Below, one piece after another: positions 9,328 to 18,474 of a stretch of 64,000 bases of DNA. The stretch spans positions 1-64,000 of the forward strand of contig CAVSRW010000016.1 of NCBI GenBank assembly GCA_963730405.1. Direction: 5' to 3'. The notes beneath the pieces are model-generated. The model did no database searches. It was given only the letters and a program-made list of their open reading frames with translations, and was not told the origin of the DNA. Positions within the stretch are counted from its first letter, which is position 1. Every line of letters starts with the position of its first letter. The stretch comes from Gaiellasilicea sp963730405. Its GTDB lineage: Bacteria > Actinomycetota > Thermoleophilia > Gaiellales > Gaiellaceae. Made by a program: the position numbers and the translations under genes.

Positions 9328-9930
9328 CTAGAGGACGGAGGCGACGACCCGGAGGGCCTCCGCGGCCGGGACGGCACCCTCGCGGACGACGATCGGCTCC
9401 GGGCCGGTGAGGTCGAGCACGGTCGAGGGCGTGCCGGGGAGCTCGCCGCCGTCGACCAGCGCCGCGGCCGCGGCCCGCAGCTGCTCGGGGACGTCGTCGA
9501 GCCTGCGTGGGTCGGGAGCGCCCGGCAGGTTCGCGCTCGTCGCGGCGAGAGCGCCGACACCGCTCAGGACCTCTGCTCCCGGTCCCGTCGCCGCGGGGAT
9601 GCGGACGCCGATCGCCTCCGGCCGCGTGCCGGCCAGCCAGGGGAAGCGGCGGGCAGGGTTGGGAACGATCAGCGTGTACGGGCCGGGCAGCAGCGCGCCC
9701 GCGACGACTTCGGCCCGGCCGGTCAGCTCGGGCACGCACTCGAGCAGCGCCTCGAAGTCTGCGACGACGAGCGCAGTGGGCTGGTCCCCACTGCGGCCCT
9801 TCGCCCGGTAGAGCCGGTGCACGGCCGCCTCCTCGTGCGGCGTCGCCGCGAGGCCGTAGACCGTGTCGGTCGGGACGATCGCGAGCTCGCCCGCGCGGAT
9901 CGCCTCGACCGCCAGTTCGACGTCGCTCAC
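9328..9930 (-). CDS. tsaC: L-threonylcarbamoyladenylate synthase (Sua5/YrdC/TsaC)
   Basis: Makes threonylcarbamoyl-AMP for the t6A37 modification of ANN-decoding tRNAs. The YrdC fold is recognised by GELAIVPTDTVYGLAAT near the start, YRAKGRSGDQPTALVVA, and the late SANLPGAPDPRRL. At 200 residues it is the single-domain type without the C-terminal Sua5 domain. The GTG start overlaps the prmC TGA (GTGA). The sua5-after-prmC order is typical of actinobacteria. Confidence 0.92.
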   Translation of the reverse strand: MSDVELAVEAIRAGELAIVPTDTVYGLAATPHEEAAVHRLYRAKGRSGDQPTALVVADFEALLECVPELTGRAEVVAGALLPGPYTLIVPNPARRFPWLAGTRPEAIGVRIPAATGPGAEVLSGVGALAATSANLPGAPDPRRLDDVPEQLRAAAAALVDGGELPGTPSTVLDLTGPEPIVVREGAVPAAEALRVVASVL

Positions 9931-10763
9931 CTCCTGCCCTCGACGACGCGGTCGCGCCCGGCCAGGTCGGGCGTCGTGACGACCGCGCCGTAGCCGAAGC
10001 CGTCGAGCATGGCTGCGGTCTTCGTCGCCTGGCCGTCTCCGACCTCGAGCACGAGGTGGCCCCCGGGCGCGAGGACAGCGGTCGCAGCGCGCGCGATTGC
10101 CTCGGTCGCGCCCGTGCCGACGAGGGCGACATGAGGCTCGTAGTCGCGGACGTCGGGCATCAGCGTCGCGAGGTCGGCCGGCCGGACGTACGGCGGGTTC
10201 GACACGACGAGGTCGTACGGCCCGCCGGGCAGTCCTCCGCGCAGATCATGGCCGAGCAGCTCGACCGGGAGCCCGGTGCGGGCGATGTTCTCGCGGGCCA
10301 GGTCGAGCGCGTCGGGCGAGACGTCGATCGCGGTCACCTTCGCACCGGGATGCTCGTCGGCGATCGCGAGCGCGATCGCGCCGGTCCCGGTGCCGACGTC
10401 GAGGACGGTCGGCGCCTCGACGCCGCGCAGATGCGCGAGCGCACGCTCGACGACGATCTCGGTCTCGGGCCGCGGGATCAGCGCCCGGCGGTCGACCGTC
10501 AGCGTCAGCCGGCGAAACCCCCACTCGCCGAGGATGTAGGCGACCGGCTCGTGCCGCGCCCGGCGCGCGACCAGGTCGCGGTAGGCGTCGAGCTCGTTCG
10601 AGCTCAGCGGTCGGTCGAAGTCGGTGTAGAGCTCGATCCGGTGCCGCCCGAGCGTGTGCGCGAGCAGAAGCTCGGCGTCGAGACGACCCGTCTCCGAGGT
10701 CTTGCCGAGGTGCTCCGACGCGCGCCGAAGCACGTCGCCGAGGCTCAGGGTCGCGGAGCTCAC
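9927..10763 (-). CDS. prmC: Peptide chain release factor N5-glutamine methyltransferase
   Basis: Methylates the GGQ glutamine of release factors using SAM. The 278 residues comprise an N-terminal helical domain and a Rossmann methyltransferase domain with VLDVGTGTGAIALAIA and the amide-binding motif NPPY. It lies directly after prfA, its substrate, with a GTGA overlap. It was formerly called HemK. Confidence 0.95.
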   Translation of the reverse strand: MSSATLSLGDVLRRASEHLGKTSETGRLDAELLLAHTLGRHRIELYTDFDRPLSSNELDAYRDLVARRARHEPVAYILGEWGFRRLTLTVDRRALIPRPETEIVVERALAHLRGVEAPTVLDVGTGTGAIALAIADEHPGAKVTAIDVSPDALDLARENIARTGLPVELLGHDLRGGLPGGPYDLVVSNPPYVRPADLATLMPDVRDYEPHVALVGTGATEAIARAATAVLAPGGHLVLEVGDGQATKTAAMLDGFGYGAVVTTPDLAGRDRVVEGRR

Positions 10764-11800
10764 TCCTCGAGCGCCCGGCGCCGATCCTCCGCCTGGAGCG
10801 CCTCGGTGAAGTCGTCGAGGCCGCCGGGCAGCACCTTCTCGAGGTTGAGCGTCACCTTGACCCGGTGGTCGGTGGCGCGGCTGTCCGGGTAGTTGTAGGT
10901 GCGGATCTTCTCGGCCCGCTCGCCCGAGCCGATCTGCGACTTCCGTGTCGCCGACAGCTCTGCCTGCTGCCGCTCGCGCTCCGCCTCGTAGATGCGGGCG
11001 CGGAGGACGCGCAGCGCCTTCGCCTTGTTCTGGAGCTGCGACTTCTCGTCCTGCATCGCGACGACGATCCCCGTCGGAAGGTGGGTGATCCGCACCGCGG
11101 AGTCGGTGGTATTGACGCTCTGGCCGCCCGGTCCCGTGGAGCGGTAGACGTCGATCTTGAGGTCGTTGTCGTGGATCTCGACCTCGAGCTCCTCCGCCTC
11201 TGGCATCACGGCGACGGTGGCGGTCGACGTGTGGATGCGTCCCTGCGACTCGGTCTCGGGGACGCGCTGAACCCGGTGCGTCCCGCCCTCGTACTTGAAG
11301 ACGGAATAGGCCCCGTCGCCCTTGACGCCGAGGACGACCTCCTTGAAGCCGCCGCCGTCGCTCTCGTTCGCAGAGAGCAGCTCCGTCTTGAAGCCGCGCC
11401 GCTCGGCGTAGCGCGTCAGCATGCGCAGCACATCCCCGGCCCAGATCGCCGCCTCGTCGCCGCCGACGCCCTGGCGGATCTCCACGATCACGTCCTTCTG
11501 GTCGGCCGGGTCCGTCTCGACGAGCGCCAGCTTCAGCTCCTCCTCGAGCTCGGCGAGGCGCTGCTGCGACTCGGCGACGAGCTCCTTCAGCTCAGGGTCG
11601 GCGAGCGACGCCTCGACGTCCTCGCGCATGACCCGCCATTCCTGAGCGAGCTTGTACGGGGTCTCCAGCTCCTTCAGCCGGCGTCCGACGGCGGCCGCTT
11701 CGTTGCGGTCGTTGTAGACGGAGGGATCGGACATCCGGTCCTGCACCTCTGTGTAGGAGCGCTCGAGGTCGTCGATGAGGTTCTCGATCGTCGCAGCCAC
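10760..11800 (-). CDS. prfA: Peptide chain release factor 1
   Basis: Class I release factor, 346 residues from GTG 11800. It has the catalytic GGQ (STGPGGQSVNTTDSAVR) and the PxT codon-recognition tripeptide region (RVPETESQGRIHTS), as in RF1 rather than RF2. The frame stays open upstream, but similarity starts at VAATIENLIDDLERS. Only 21 bases separate it from the divergent gene and no ribosome site is visible, so a leaderless transcript is plausible. Confidence 0.95.
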   Translation of the reverse strand: MAATIENLIDDLERSYTEVQDRMSDPSVYNDRNEAAAVGRRLKELETPYKLAQEWRVMREDVEASLADPELKELVAESQQRLAELEEELKLALVETDPADQKDVIVEIRQGVGGDEAAIWAGDVLRMLTRYAERRGFKTELLSANESDGGGFKEVVLGVKGDGAYSVFKYEGGTHRVQRVPETESQGRIHTSTATVAVMPEAEELEVEIHDNDLKIDVYRSTGPGGQSVNTTDSAVRITHLPTGIVVAMQDEKSQLQNKAKALRVLRARIYEAERERQQAELSATRKSQIGSGERAEKIRTYNYPDSRATDHRVKVTLNLEKVLPGGLDDFTEALQAEDRRRALEE

Positions 11801-11821
11801 GCGACGTAGGGTAGTGCAGCG

Positions 11822-12535
11822 ATGACGCTGGACGACGTGCTGCGCGCACCGCTCCCGGCACGTGTCGACGACGTCGTCGAGCGGCTGCGGGCGATCGAGG
11901 AGGCACTGCCCGCCGGAGACGGGGTGCGCGCGTTCACCACCCTCTACCGCGCCGTCACGGAGGCGGTCGACGAGCGCGTGCGGCCGGGGACATTCGCCGA
12001 CGCGCGCTTCACCCGGTGGCTCGACGTCGTCTTCGCGAACCTCTACCTCCGCGCGCTCCGGGCTCACGTGCTCGGGCCGAAGCGGCCGCCGCGAGCATGG
12101 GCGGCGCTGTTCGAGGCGCGCTCGCGACGCGGCATCGCGCCGATCCAGTTCGCGCTCGCGGGCATGAACGCGCACATCAACCGCGATCTGCCGCTCGCGC
12201 TCGTCGAGACCTGCCGCGCGCGCGACGTCGCACCGGTGCGCGGCTGCCCGCAGCACGGCGACTTCCGCGCGCTCGACCCGCTGCTCGCCGAGACGGAAGC
12301 GCGCGTCCGGGCGGACTTCGCGACGGGGCTCGTCGGCCTGGCCGACGAGGCGCTCGGCGAGCTCGACAGCGTTGTCGCGATGTGGAACGTGCGCAGGGCG
12401 CGGGCCGCGGCCTGGGTGAACGCCGAGACGATCTGGGCGATCCGCGACGTCCCTTTCGCCGGCGCGCGCTTCGTCGTCACGCTCGACCGCCTCGTCGGCG
12501 TCGCGAGCCGGGGACTCCTCCGCCGCATTGTCTGA
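11822..12535 (+). CDS. DUF5995 family protein
   Basis: A 237-residue soluble, alpha-helical protein. The segment GIAPIQFALAGMNAHINRDLPLAL is the hallmark I associate with the actinobacterial DUF5995 family. Two conserved His (in NAHINRD and CPQHGDF) could bind metal, but the function is unknown. It is divergent from prfA with a 21-base spacer and overlaps the following acetyltransferase by a few bases. Confidence 0.7.
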   Translation: MTLDDVLRAPLPARVDDVVERLRAIEEALPAGDGVRAFTTLYRAVTEAVDERVRPGTFADARFTRWLDVVFANLYLRALRAHVLGPKRPPRAWAALFEARSRRGIAPIQFALAGMNAHINRDLPLALVETCRARDVAPVRGCPQHGDFRALDPLLAETEARVRADFATGLVGLADEALGELDSVVAMWNVRRARAAAWVNAETIWAIRDVPFAGARFVVTLDRLVGVASRGLLRRIV

Positions 12536-12980
12536 CGTCGTGCGCATCCGGCGCGCCCGGCAAGGCGACTCGGCGGCCGCCGCTGCCGTCGTCAGGGCCG
12601 TCTACGACGAGTACGGGTTCACCTGGGACGCAGACGGCTACCACGCCGACCTCGTCGACGTCGAGACCGCCTACGCCGCCTTCTACGTCGCCGAGTCAGA
12701 CGGCCGGATCGTCGGCACTGCCGGCCTCTCGCGGGAGGGCTCGCTCGAGCGCTTCTACGTCCTCCCACAGGCGCGCGGCGCCGGGACCGGGACCGCGCTC
12801 CTCGCAGCAGTGGCGACCGAGGCGCGCCGACTCGGTCACACGGCGCTCGAGATCTGGACGGACAAGCGCTTCGAGGGCGCACACAGGCTCTACACCCGCC
12901 ACGGCGCCCGAGTCGTCGGCGAGCGCGTCCACGACGACCCCGACTCGAGCCACGAGTGGGGACTCGTGCTCGACCTCTAG
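12528..12980 (+). CDS. GNAT family N-acetyltransferase
   Basis: A 150-residue GNAT-fold protein. Motif A is recognisable as FYVLPQARGAGTGTALLAAV, the acetyl-CoA pyrophosphate loop. It ends with a typical beta-strand after GAHRLYTRHGARVVGE. The substrate is unknown. The start may be TTG 12528 or GTG 12540, since both keep the whole domain. Its TAG shares CTAG with the convergent OsmC gene. Confidence 0.85.
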   Translation: MSDVVRIRRARQGDSAAAAAVVRAVYDEYGFTWDADGYHADLVDVETAYAAFYVAESDGRIVGTAGLSREGSLERFYVLPQARGAGTGTALLAAVATEARRLGHTALEIWTDKRFEGAHRLYTRHGARVVGERVHDDPDSSHEWGLVLDL

Positions 12981-13411
12981 GCCAGCGCTGCGTCGACCGT
13001 GATCTCCGGTACCGCTCCGAGCGCCTGCGAGACCGGGCAATTCACCTTCGCGTCCTCGGCCGCGGCCCGGAACCCGTCCTCGTCGAGGCCCGGCACGATG
13101 CCACGAACCCTCAGCGCGACCTTCGTGATCCCCGTGCCCGGGACGAACGTGACGGCGGCAGAGGTCTGCAGGCGCTCGGGCGGGTTGCCTGCCTGCGCGA
13201 GCCCGTGCGAGAGGGCCATCGAGAAGCACGACGCATGGGCCGCGGCGATCAGCTCCTCCGGGCTCGTCTTCCCGCCGGAGTCCTCCTCGGTCCGCGCCGG
13301 CCAGCTGACGTCGAGCGGTCCGAAGGCGCCCGACCCGACCTCGTCGATCGTCCCCGACCCGCTCATCAGGTCGCCGTTCCACGTCACCGACGCACGCCGC
13401 TCAGCAGCCAT
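12977..13411 (-). CDS. OsmC/Ohr family peroxiredoxin, copy 1
   Basis: A 144-residue thiol peroxidase-like protein. Both active-site cysteines are present: AAHASCFSMAL and KVNCPVSQAL. The family N-terminus SVTWNGDLMSGSGTI is clear. It likely reduces organic hydroperoxides. A second OsmC gene lies 11 bases upstream on the same strand, and the two are clearly divergent from each other. Confidence 0.88.
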   Translation of the reverse strand: MAAERRASVTWNGDLMSGSGTIDEVGSGAFGPLDVSWPARTEEDSGGKTSPEELIAAAHASCFSMALSHGLAQAGNPPERLQTSAAVTFVPGTGITKVALRVRGIVPGLDEDGFRAAAEDAKVNCPVSQALGAVPEITVDAALA

Positions 13412-13422
13412 CTCGCTCCCTC

Positions 13423-13872
13423 CTAGCTCGACTCGAGTACGGCGCGCACGCTAACCGACGCGCTCGCGCGGATCAGGGCCGAGAACGTGCAGCCCTCGTC
13501 CGCCGTCCGGGCGACCTGCTCGAGCCCGGCCTGGTCGACGCCCTCCGCCCGCGCGCTCACGTCGAGCTCCGAGGAGACGATCCTGTGCCCCTGGCCCTCG
13601 ACTTCGTCGAGCGTGATCGTGCACCGGACGTCGAGCCGCTCGACAGTCCCGCCGGCACGCGCGATCTCACCGGCGAGCGAGGTCGAGTAGCAGCCGGCGT
13701 GAGCAGCTGCGAGCAGTTCCTCCGGGCTCGTCTTGCCCGGCTGGTCGGCGATTCGCGACGGGAGGTCGATCGGCAGCTCGAAGGAGCCGGACGACGTCGC
13801 GGTGGCCGTGCCCGTCCCGCGTGACAGCGACCCCTCCCATGCAACCGCGGCCTCGCGGACGATCCGCGGCAC
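13423..13872 (-). CDS. OsmC family peroxiredoxin, copy 2
   Basis: A 149-residue OsmC protein with AVAWEGSLSRGTG at the start and the two cysteines in AAHAGCYSTSLA and DEGCTFSALI. It differs from copy 1 in most positions outside the motifs, so this is an old duplication or two separate acquisitions. GTG 13872 is the start used. The pair probably forms one unit. Confidence 0.87.
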   Translation of the reverse strand: MPRIVREAAVAWEGSLSRGTGTATATSSGSFELPIDLPSRIADQPGKTSPEELLAAAHAGCYSTSLAGEIARAGGTVERLDVRCTITLDEVEGQGHRIVSSELDVSARAEGVDQAGLEQVARTADEGCTFSALIRASASVSVRAVLESS

Positions 13873-13885
13873 GGTTACATCACAC

Positions 13886-14803
13886 CTATGCCATGACCTC
13901 GACCTTGCGCTCTTCCGCGGTGATCCCGCCCTCGCGGCGGAGCACCTCCTGGAGCGCGCGGATCGAGACCTCGATCTGGTCGAGCGTGGGCGGCCGGGTC
14001 GTCAGGCGCTGGAGCCAGAGACCGGGCGCCAACAGCGCCATCAGGACCGCGTTGTCCTGATGCTTGCCGGCGAACCGGATCAGCTCGTAGGCGATCCCGG
14101 CGATCACCGGGAGCAGCAGGATCCGGCTCAGGATCAGCCAGTACCAGTCGGGCTGGCCGACGAACGCAAAGACGAAGATCCCGATCACCATCACCCAGAG
14201 CAAAAATGCTGTTCCGCAACGCGGGTGGATCAAGCTGAACGTCTGCACCTTCTCGGGCGTGAGCTCCTCGCCGGCCTCGTAGGCGTTGATCGCCTTGTGC
14301 TCCGCAGCGTGGTACTGGAAGACCCGCCGCAGGTCGGGCAGGAGGGAGATCAGCAGGAGGTAGAGCAGGAAGATGCAGACGCGGATGACGCCCTCGATCA
14401 CGACGAAGGAGCCCGTGGTGTCGATCGGGAGCCAGTTCGTGATCAGCGCAGGTGTGACCTTGAAGAGCATCAGCGCGAAGCCGATCGCGATCGCGAACGA
14501 GAACAGGATCTGGCCGCGCGTGATCTCGGTCTGGACCTCGCCCTCCTTCGCCTCGGGGTCCTGCGCCGCGTAGTTGGCGGAGATCGCGAGGGCCCGGAAG
14601 CCGATCGCGAGCGACTCGCCGAGCGCAATGATCCCGCGGATCACCGGCAGGCGGAAGACCCGCCGCCTCGCCATCGGCGACTCGATGTCCTTGACCACCT
14701 CGGCGATCTCGCCGTCCGGCTTGCGCACCGCCACAGCCCACTTCGAAGGGCTGCGCATCATTACGCCCTCCAGGACTGCCTGGCCCCCGATGTTGTTGGC
14801 CAA
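13886..14803 (-). CDS. DUF1385 membrane protein
   Basis: A 305-residue protein with about five hydrophobic segments. It has the DUF1385 hallmarks IGGQAVLEGVMMRSP at the start and FQYHAAEHKAINAYE in the middle, the latter with possible metal-binding His and Glu. The family often sits beside rpmE and prfA, as here. The function is not established. The start is TTG 14803, four bases after the rpmE stop. Confidence 0.85.
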   Translation of the reverse strand: MANNIGGQAVLEGVMMRSPSKWAVAVRKPDGEIAEVVKDIESPMARRRVFRLPVIRGIIALGESLAIGFRALAISANYAAQDPEAKEGEVQTEITRGQILFSFAIAIGFALMLFKVTPALITNWLPIDTTGSFVVIEGVIRVCIFLLYLLLISLLPDLRRVFQYHAAEHKAINAYEAGEELTPEKVQTFSLIHPRCGTAFLLWVMVIGIFVFAFVGQPDWYWLILSRILLLPVIAGIAYELIRFAGKHQDNAVLMALLAPGLWLQRLTTRPPTLDQIEVSIRALQEVLRREGGITAEERKVEVMA

Positions 14804-14807
14804 CCGG

Positions 14808-15026
14808 TTACCCGCGGCGGGAGCCGCCGGCCTTTTCCAGCCGACGCTGGAAGCGCTCGACCCGGCCGCCGGAGTCCATCAGCTTCTGCTTGCCCGTATA
14901 GAACGGGTGGCAAGCGGAGCACACGTCGACGTGGATCTCCGCCTGCGTCGAGCGGGTCTCGAACTCGTTCCCGCAGGAGCAGCGGACGTGGGTCGCCACG
15001 TACTCGGGATGAATACCGGTCTTCAT
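14808..15026 (-). CDS. rpmE: 50S ribosomal protein L31
   Basis: A 72-residue protein starting MKTGIHPEYVATHVRCSCGN. It is the zinc-containing C+ form, with cysteines in RCSC and CSACHPFYTGKQ. The ATG overlaps the stop of the preceding dehydratase gene (ATGA). Length and sequence are typical. Confidence 0.96.
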   Translation of the reverse strand: MKTGIHPEYVATHVRCSCGNEFETRSTQAEIHVDVCSACHPFYTGKQKLMDSGGRVERFQRRLEKAGGSRRG

Positions 15027-15949
15027 CGCCGGGCCAGAATAGCAGAGGCGGTTTGGGTGGCCACGTTTCCTCCTGAGACAACAGCGGCGACAGCTTTCGG
15101 CTCGACCTTGCCCGCCAGAATCGCGGCGACGGCGACGGCGCCGGCCGGTTCGCACGCGAGTTTCGCGCGCTCGTGCAGGAAGCGAAAAGCGTCCTCGATC
15201 TCCTCCTCGGAGACGAGCACGCTCTCGACGTCGTTGGCGCGGAGCACGGCGAGCGCGATCTCGCCGGCGAAGGGCGCCGAGAGCCCGTCCGCGATCGACT
15301 CGGGCGTCACCGGTACCGGCCGACCGGCCGCGAGTGCGTCGTGCACGGCCGTCGAGCCTTCGGGCTCGACCGCGATCACCCTCCGGTCGGGGGCCGCCGC
15401 GGCGATTCCGGCGACGAGGCCGCCTCCGCCGACCGGCACGACGATCGTCTCGACCTCGGGCGCGTCCTCGAGCAGCTCGAGCGCGAGCGTCCCCTGGCCC
15501 GCGATCACGAGCGGGTCGTCGAACGGATGCACGAGCGTCCGCCCCGTCTCGCGGATGTGCTCGTCGAGCCGCTGAAACGCCTCGACGGCGTCGGCGGCCT
15601 CGAGATCGACCGAGGCGCCGTAATCCCGCGTGGCCGCGACCTTCGCCGGGCTCGCGCTCGCGTACATGACGACCAGGCAGTCGATCCTCTCGAGTGCGGC
15701 GCCCCAGGCGAGGGCCTGGGCGTGGTTGCCGGCCGAGATCCCGATCACGCCGCGCTCCTTCTCCTCTGGCGACAGTGACGAGAGCTTGTTGAGGACGCCC
15801 CGCGCCTTGAACGAGCCCGTCTTCTGAAAGAGCTCCGCTTTCAGGTACGTCGCCTCGCCCAGCGTCCGCGAGCTGAAGGTCGGAGTGCGATGGACGCGCC
15901 CCCGGATGCGCTCCGCCGCCTGGAGCACGTCGTCGCGCGTCGGCGCCAT
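15023..15949 (-). CDS. Threonine/serine dehydratase-like PLP enzyme
   Basis: Fold-type II PLP enzyme of 308 residues. The PLP lysine sits in ELFQKTGSFKARGV and the phosphate loop is VPVGGGGLVAGIA. There is no C-terminal ACT domain, so it is the catabolic, non-isoleucine-regulated type. Substrates could be threonine, serine or a related hydroxy amino acid, and serine racemase-like activity is also possible. It overlaps rpmE by four bases and may drive rpmE transcription. Confidence 0.82.
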   Translation of the reverse strand: MAPTRDDVLQAAERIRGRVHRTPTFSSRTLGEATYLKAELFQKTGSFKARGVLNKLSSLSPEEKERGVIGISAGNHAQALAWGAALERIDCLVVMYASASPAKVAATRDYGASVDLEAADAVEAFQRLDEHIRETGRTLVHPFDDPLVIAGQGTLALELLEDAPEVETIVVPVGGGGLVAGIAAAAPDRRVIAVEPEGSTAVHDALAAGRPVPVTPESIADGLSAPFAGEIALAVLRANDVESVLVSEEEIEDAFRFLHERAKLACEPAGAVAVAAILAGKVEPKAVAAVVSGGNVATQTASAILARR

Positions 15950-15975
15950 CTCGTGCGCATCGTAGACTCACCGCC

Positions 15976-17274
15976 GTGAGCGACCACCCGGTCCGACTCG
16001 TCCTCGCGGACGACCTCAGGCGCTCGCGACTGACGGTCTTCTTCCGGCTGCTGCTCGCAATCCCACACTTCTTCTGGCTCGCCATCTGGTCGATCGCCGT
16101 GGTGCTCTCTTCGGTCGTCGGCTGGATCATCGCGCTCTTCACCGCGAAGCTGCCCGACGGGCTCCACACGTTCTACGTCGCCTACATCCGCTACGTCATC
16201 CACCTCGGGGCCTACCTCTCGATCGCGGCGAACCCGTACCCGAGCTTCAACGCGCAGCCGTATCCGGTCGACGTGGAGCTGCCCGGCCCAGCGCCGCAGC
16301 CGCGCTGGAAGATCGCCGTTCGACTGCTCCTCGCCCTGCCGGTGCTGATCCTCGCAACGGTGCTCGGATCAGGCTTCGGCTCGGGCAGCTGGAGCAGCAC
16401 GGGTTCCGACGCGGGCAGCGAGGCCCAGTGGTTCGCCTCCTCGGGCGTCGGCGGCGTCGCGGCCGTCTGCGCATTCCTGGGCTGGTTCGCCGTGCTCGCC
16501 GTCGGGCGGATGCCGCTCGGGCTCCGGAACCTCGCCGCGTACGGGCTCGGGTACACGGCGCAGGCATACGCCTATGTGCTCCTCCTCACCGACCGCTATC
16601 CCAACGCCGACCCGGAGCGGATCGGACCGACGTGGGATCTGCCCGCCCGACCCGTGCGGCTCGAGGTCACGGACGACGGGCGCCGCTCCCGGCTGACCGT
16701 CCTCTTCCGGCTCCTGCTCGCGATCCCGCACTTCGTCTGGCTCGTGCTCTGGAGCGTCGCCGCCTTCTTCGCCGCGATCGCGAACGGCCTCGTCGCGCTC
16801 GTTCGCGGCCGCTCGGCCGACCCGCTGCATCGCTTCCTCGCCGCCTACGTGCGCTACTCCAGCCACGTGCTGGGGTTCGTGTTCGTGATCGCGAACCCGT
16901 TCCCCGGCTTCACGGGTGAGCCCGGCTATCCCGTCGACGTCGTCGTCGACCCGCCGGAGCGCCAGAACCGCTGGAAGACGTTCTTCCGGTTCTTCCTCGC
17001 GATCCCGGCCTTCATCATCTCAGGTGCCCTCGGCGCCGCGCTCGCGGTCGCGGGCATCCTCGGCTGGTTCGCAGCCCTGGTCACCGGGCGGATGCCGACC
17101 GGGCTCCGGAACCTCGGCGCCGTCGCGATCCGCTACAACGCGCAGACGAACGCGTACTGGCTCGTCCTCACCGACGCCTACCCGCACGCGAGCCCGGCGC
17201 TGCGCCCGCCGCCCGAGCCCGAGCCCGAGCCCACGTACCCCGATCCGCTCGAGCCCCAGCCGGAGTCGGTCTGA
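15976..17274 (+). CDS. Duplicated DUF4389 membrane protein
   Basis: A 432-residue membrane protein made of two copies of a DUF4389 unit (about residues 1-215 and 216-410). Each opens with RLTVxFRLLLAIPHFxW and has a second related half (RWKxxxRxxLAIP) ending GRMPxGLRNL and YxAQxxAY. The tail is Pro/Glu-rich. The function is unknown; the internal fourfold quasi-repeat suggests an ancient bundle. The next gene starts almost at its stop. Confidence 0.75.
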   Translation: MSDHPVRLVLADDLRRSRLTVFFRLLLAIPHFFWLAIWSIAVVLSSVVGWIIALFTAKLPDGLHTFYVAYIRYVIHLGAYLSIAANPYPSFNAQPYPVDVELPGPAPQPRWKIAVRLLLALPVLILATVLGSGFGSGSWSSTGSDAGSEAQWFASSGVGGVAAVCAFLGWFAVLAVGRMPLGLRNLAAYGLGYTAQAYAYVLLLTDRYPNADPERIGPTWDLPARPVRLEVTDDGRRSRLTVLFRLLLAIPHFVWLVLWSVAAFFAAIANGLVALVRGRSADPLHRFLAAYVRYSSHVLGFVFVIANPFPGFTGEPGYPVDVVVDPPERQNRWKTFFRFFLAIPAFIISGALGAALAVAGILGWFAALVTGRMPTGLRNLGAVAIRYNAQTNAYWLVLTDAYPHASPALRPPPEPEPEPTYPDPLEPQPESV

Positions 17275-17306
17275 CGAATCGACGCCGCGCGGCGTGGGCG
17301 ATCCTC

Positions 17307-18474
17307 GTGCTCGCGCTTGCAGGGCTCTGGGGTGCTGCGGCGTGGTCGCTCTGGCAGAGCGTCGTGCCGGGCGACCTCGAGCTGCCCGAGATTCAGCTGA
17401 CGGGAATCCCCGAGGAGATCCTCGAGCGGGCCGACCGCTACGAGCGCTTCTTCCGGATCGAGTTCGTCGTCTCCGAGCTCGTCCTGATCGCAGTGCTGGT
17501 CGCCTACGCGAAGTGGGGGATCCGCTTCGCGAAGGAGTCGGCCGCGGGGCGGATCGGCACCGGGATGCTGCTCGGGATGATCGGGCTCGCGCTCGTCTGG
17601 CTCTCGCAGGTGCCGTTCCGGCTCGCCGAGGTCTGGTGGGATCGCCGCTACGACCAGACGGACAGTGGGTACATCGAGACGCTGTTCGCCAACTGGTTCG
17701 AGCTCGGCGCGGAGTTCCTCTTCGTCTGCCTCGCGCTGGCGATCGTGATGGCGATCGCCGGCAGGTTCCCACGGCGTTGGTGGCTCCTCGCCGCGCCGGT
17801 CTTCGTCGGCCTCGCGTTCCTCTTCGGCTTCATCTACCCGTACCTCACTCCGACCGAGCGGCTCGAGCGCGCCGACCTCCACGCGGCGAACCGCGAGTAC
17901 TCCGCGAAGCAGGGCATCGACCCGGTACCCCTGCGGGTCGAGGACGTCACGGACTTCACGAGCGCACCGAACGCCTACGCGGTCGGGTTCGGGCCGAGCA
18001 AGCGAATCGTCTTCTGGAACACGCTTCTCGACGGCAGCTTCGGCGACGACGAGGTGAAGAGCGTGCTCGCGCATGAGATCGGCCATCACTCGAGCAACCA
18101 CCTCTTCGAAGGAGTCGCCTGGTACACGCTCTTCGCGCTTCCGGGCGCGTGGCTGATCGCCGTGGCGACGCGGCGACGCGGCGGGATGGCGAACCCCGCC
18201 GCAGTCCCGCTCGCGCTCCTCGTACTGGTCGTCCTCGACCTGCTCTCCCTGCCCGTCTACAACGTGATCTCGCGGCACATGGAGCAGGAGGCCGACTGGA
18301 AGGCGCTCGAGACGACACGCCTGCCGGAGCCGGCGAAGCAGCTCTTCAAGGGGTTCACGATCCAGTCGCTCGAACGACCCCGACCCGCCGACGTGGTCGT
18401 ACCTCCTCTTCGACAGCCATCCCTCCGTGGAGCAGCGGATCGCGATGGCCGAGGCGTGGAGGCAGCGCCGCTAG
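17307..18474 (+). pseudogene. M48 (Ste24-like) membrane metalloprotease, frameshifted
   Basis: The N-terminal membrane helices are followed by the zinc motif VLAHEIGHHSSNH and the third-ligand region HMEQEADWKAL. After FTIQSLE the frame is lost. Skipping one G at about 18372 restores NDPDPPTWSYLLFDSHPSVE and QRIAMAEAW to a TAG at 18472, the standard C-terminus of this family. The protein would then be about 390-400 residues. GTG 17307 is a weak start. An in-frame CTG at 17271, overlapping the previous stop, would add a basic N-terminus. It is either recent decay or a one-base sequence error. Confidence 0.8.

Noticed and set aside
12977..13872. Recent tandem duplication of OsmC genes
   Set aside because: The two proteins differ widely outside the cysteine motifs, so the pair is not recent.
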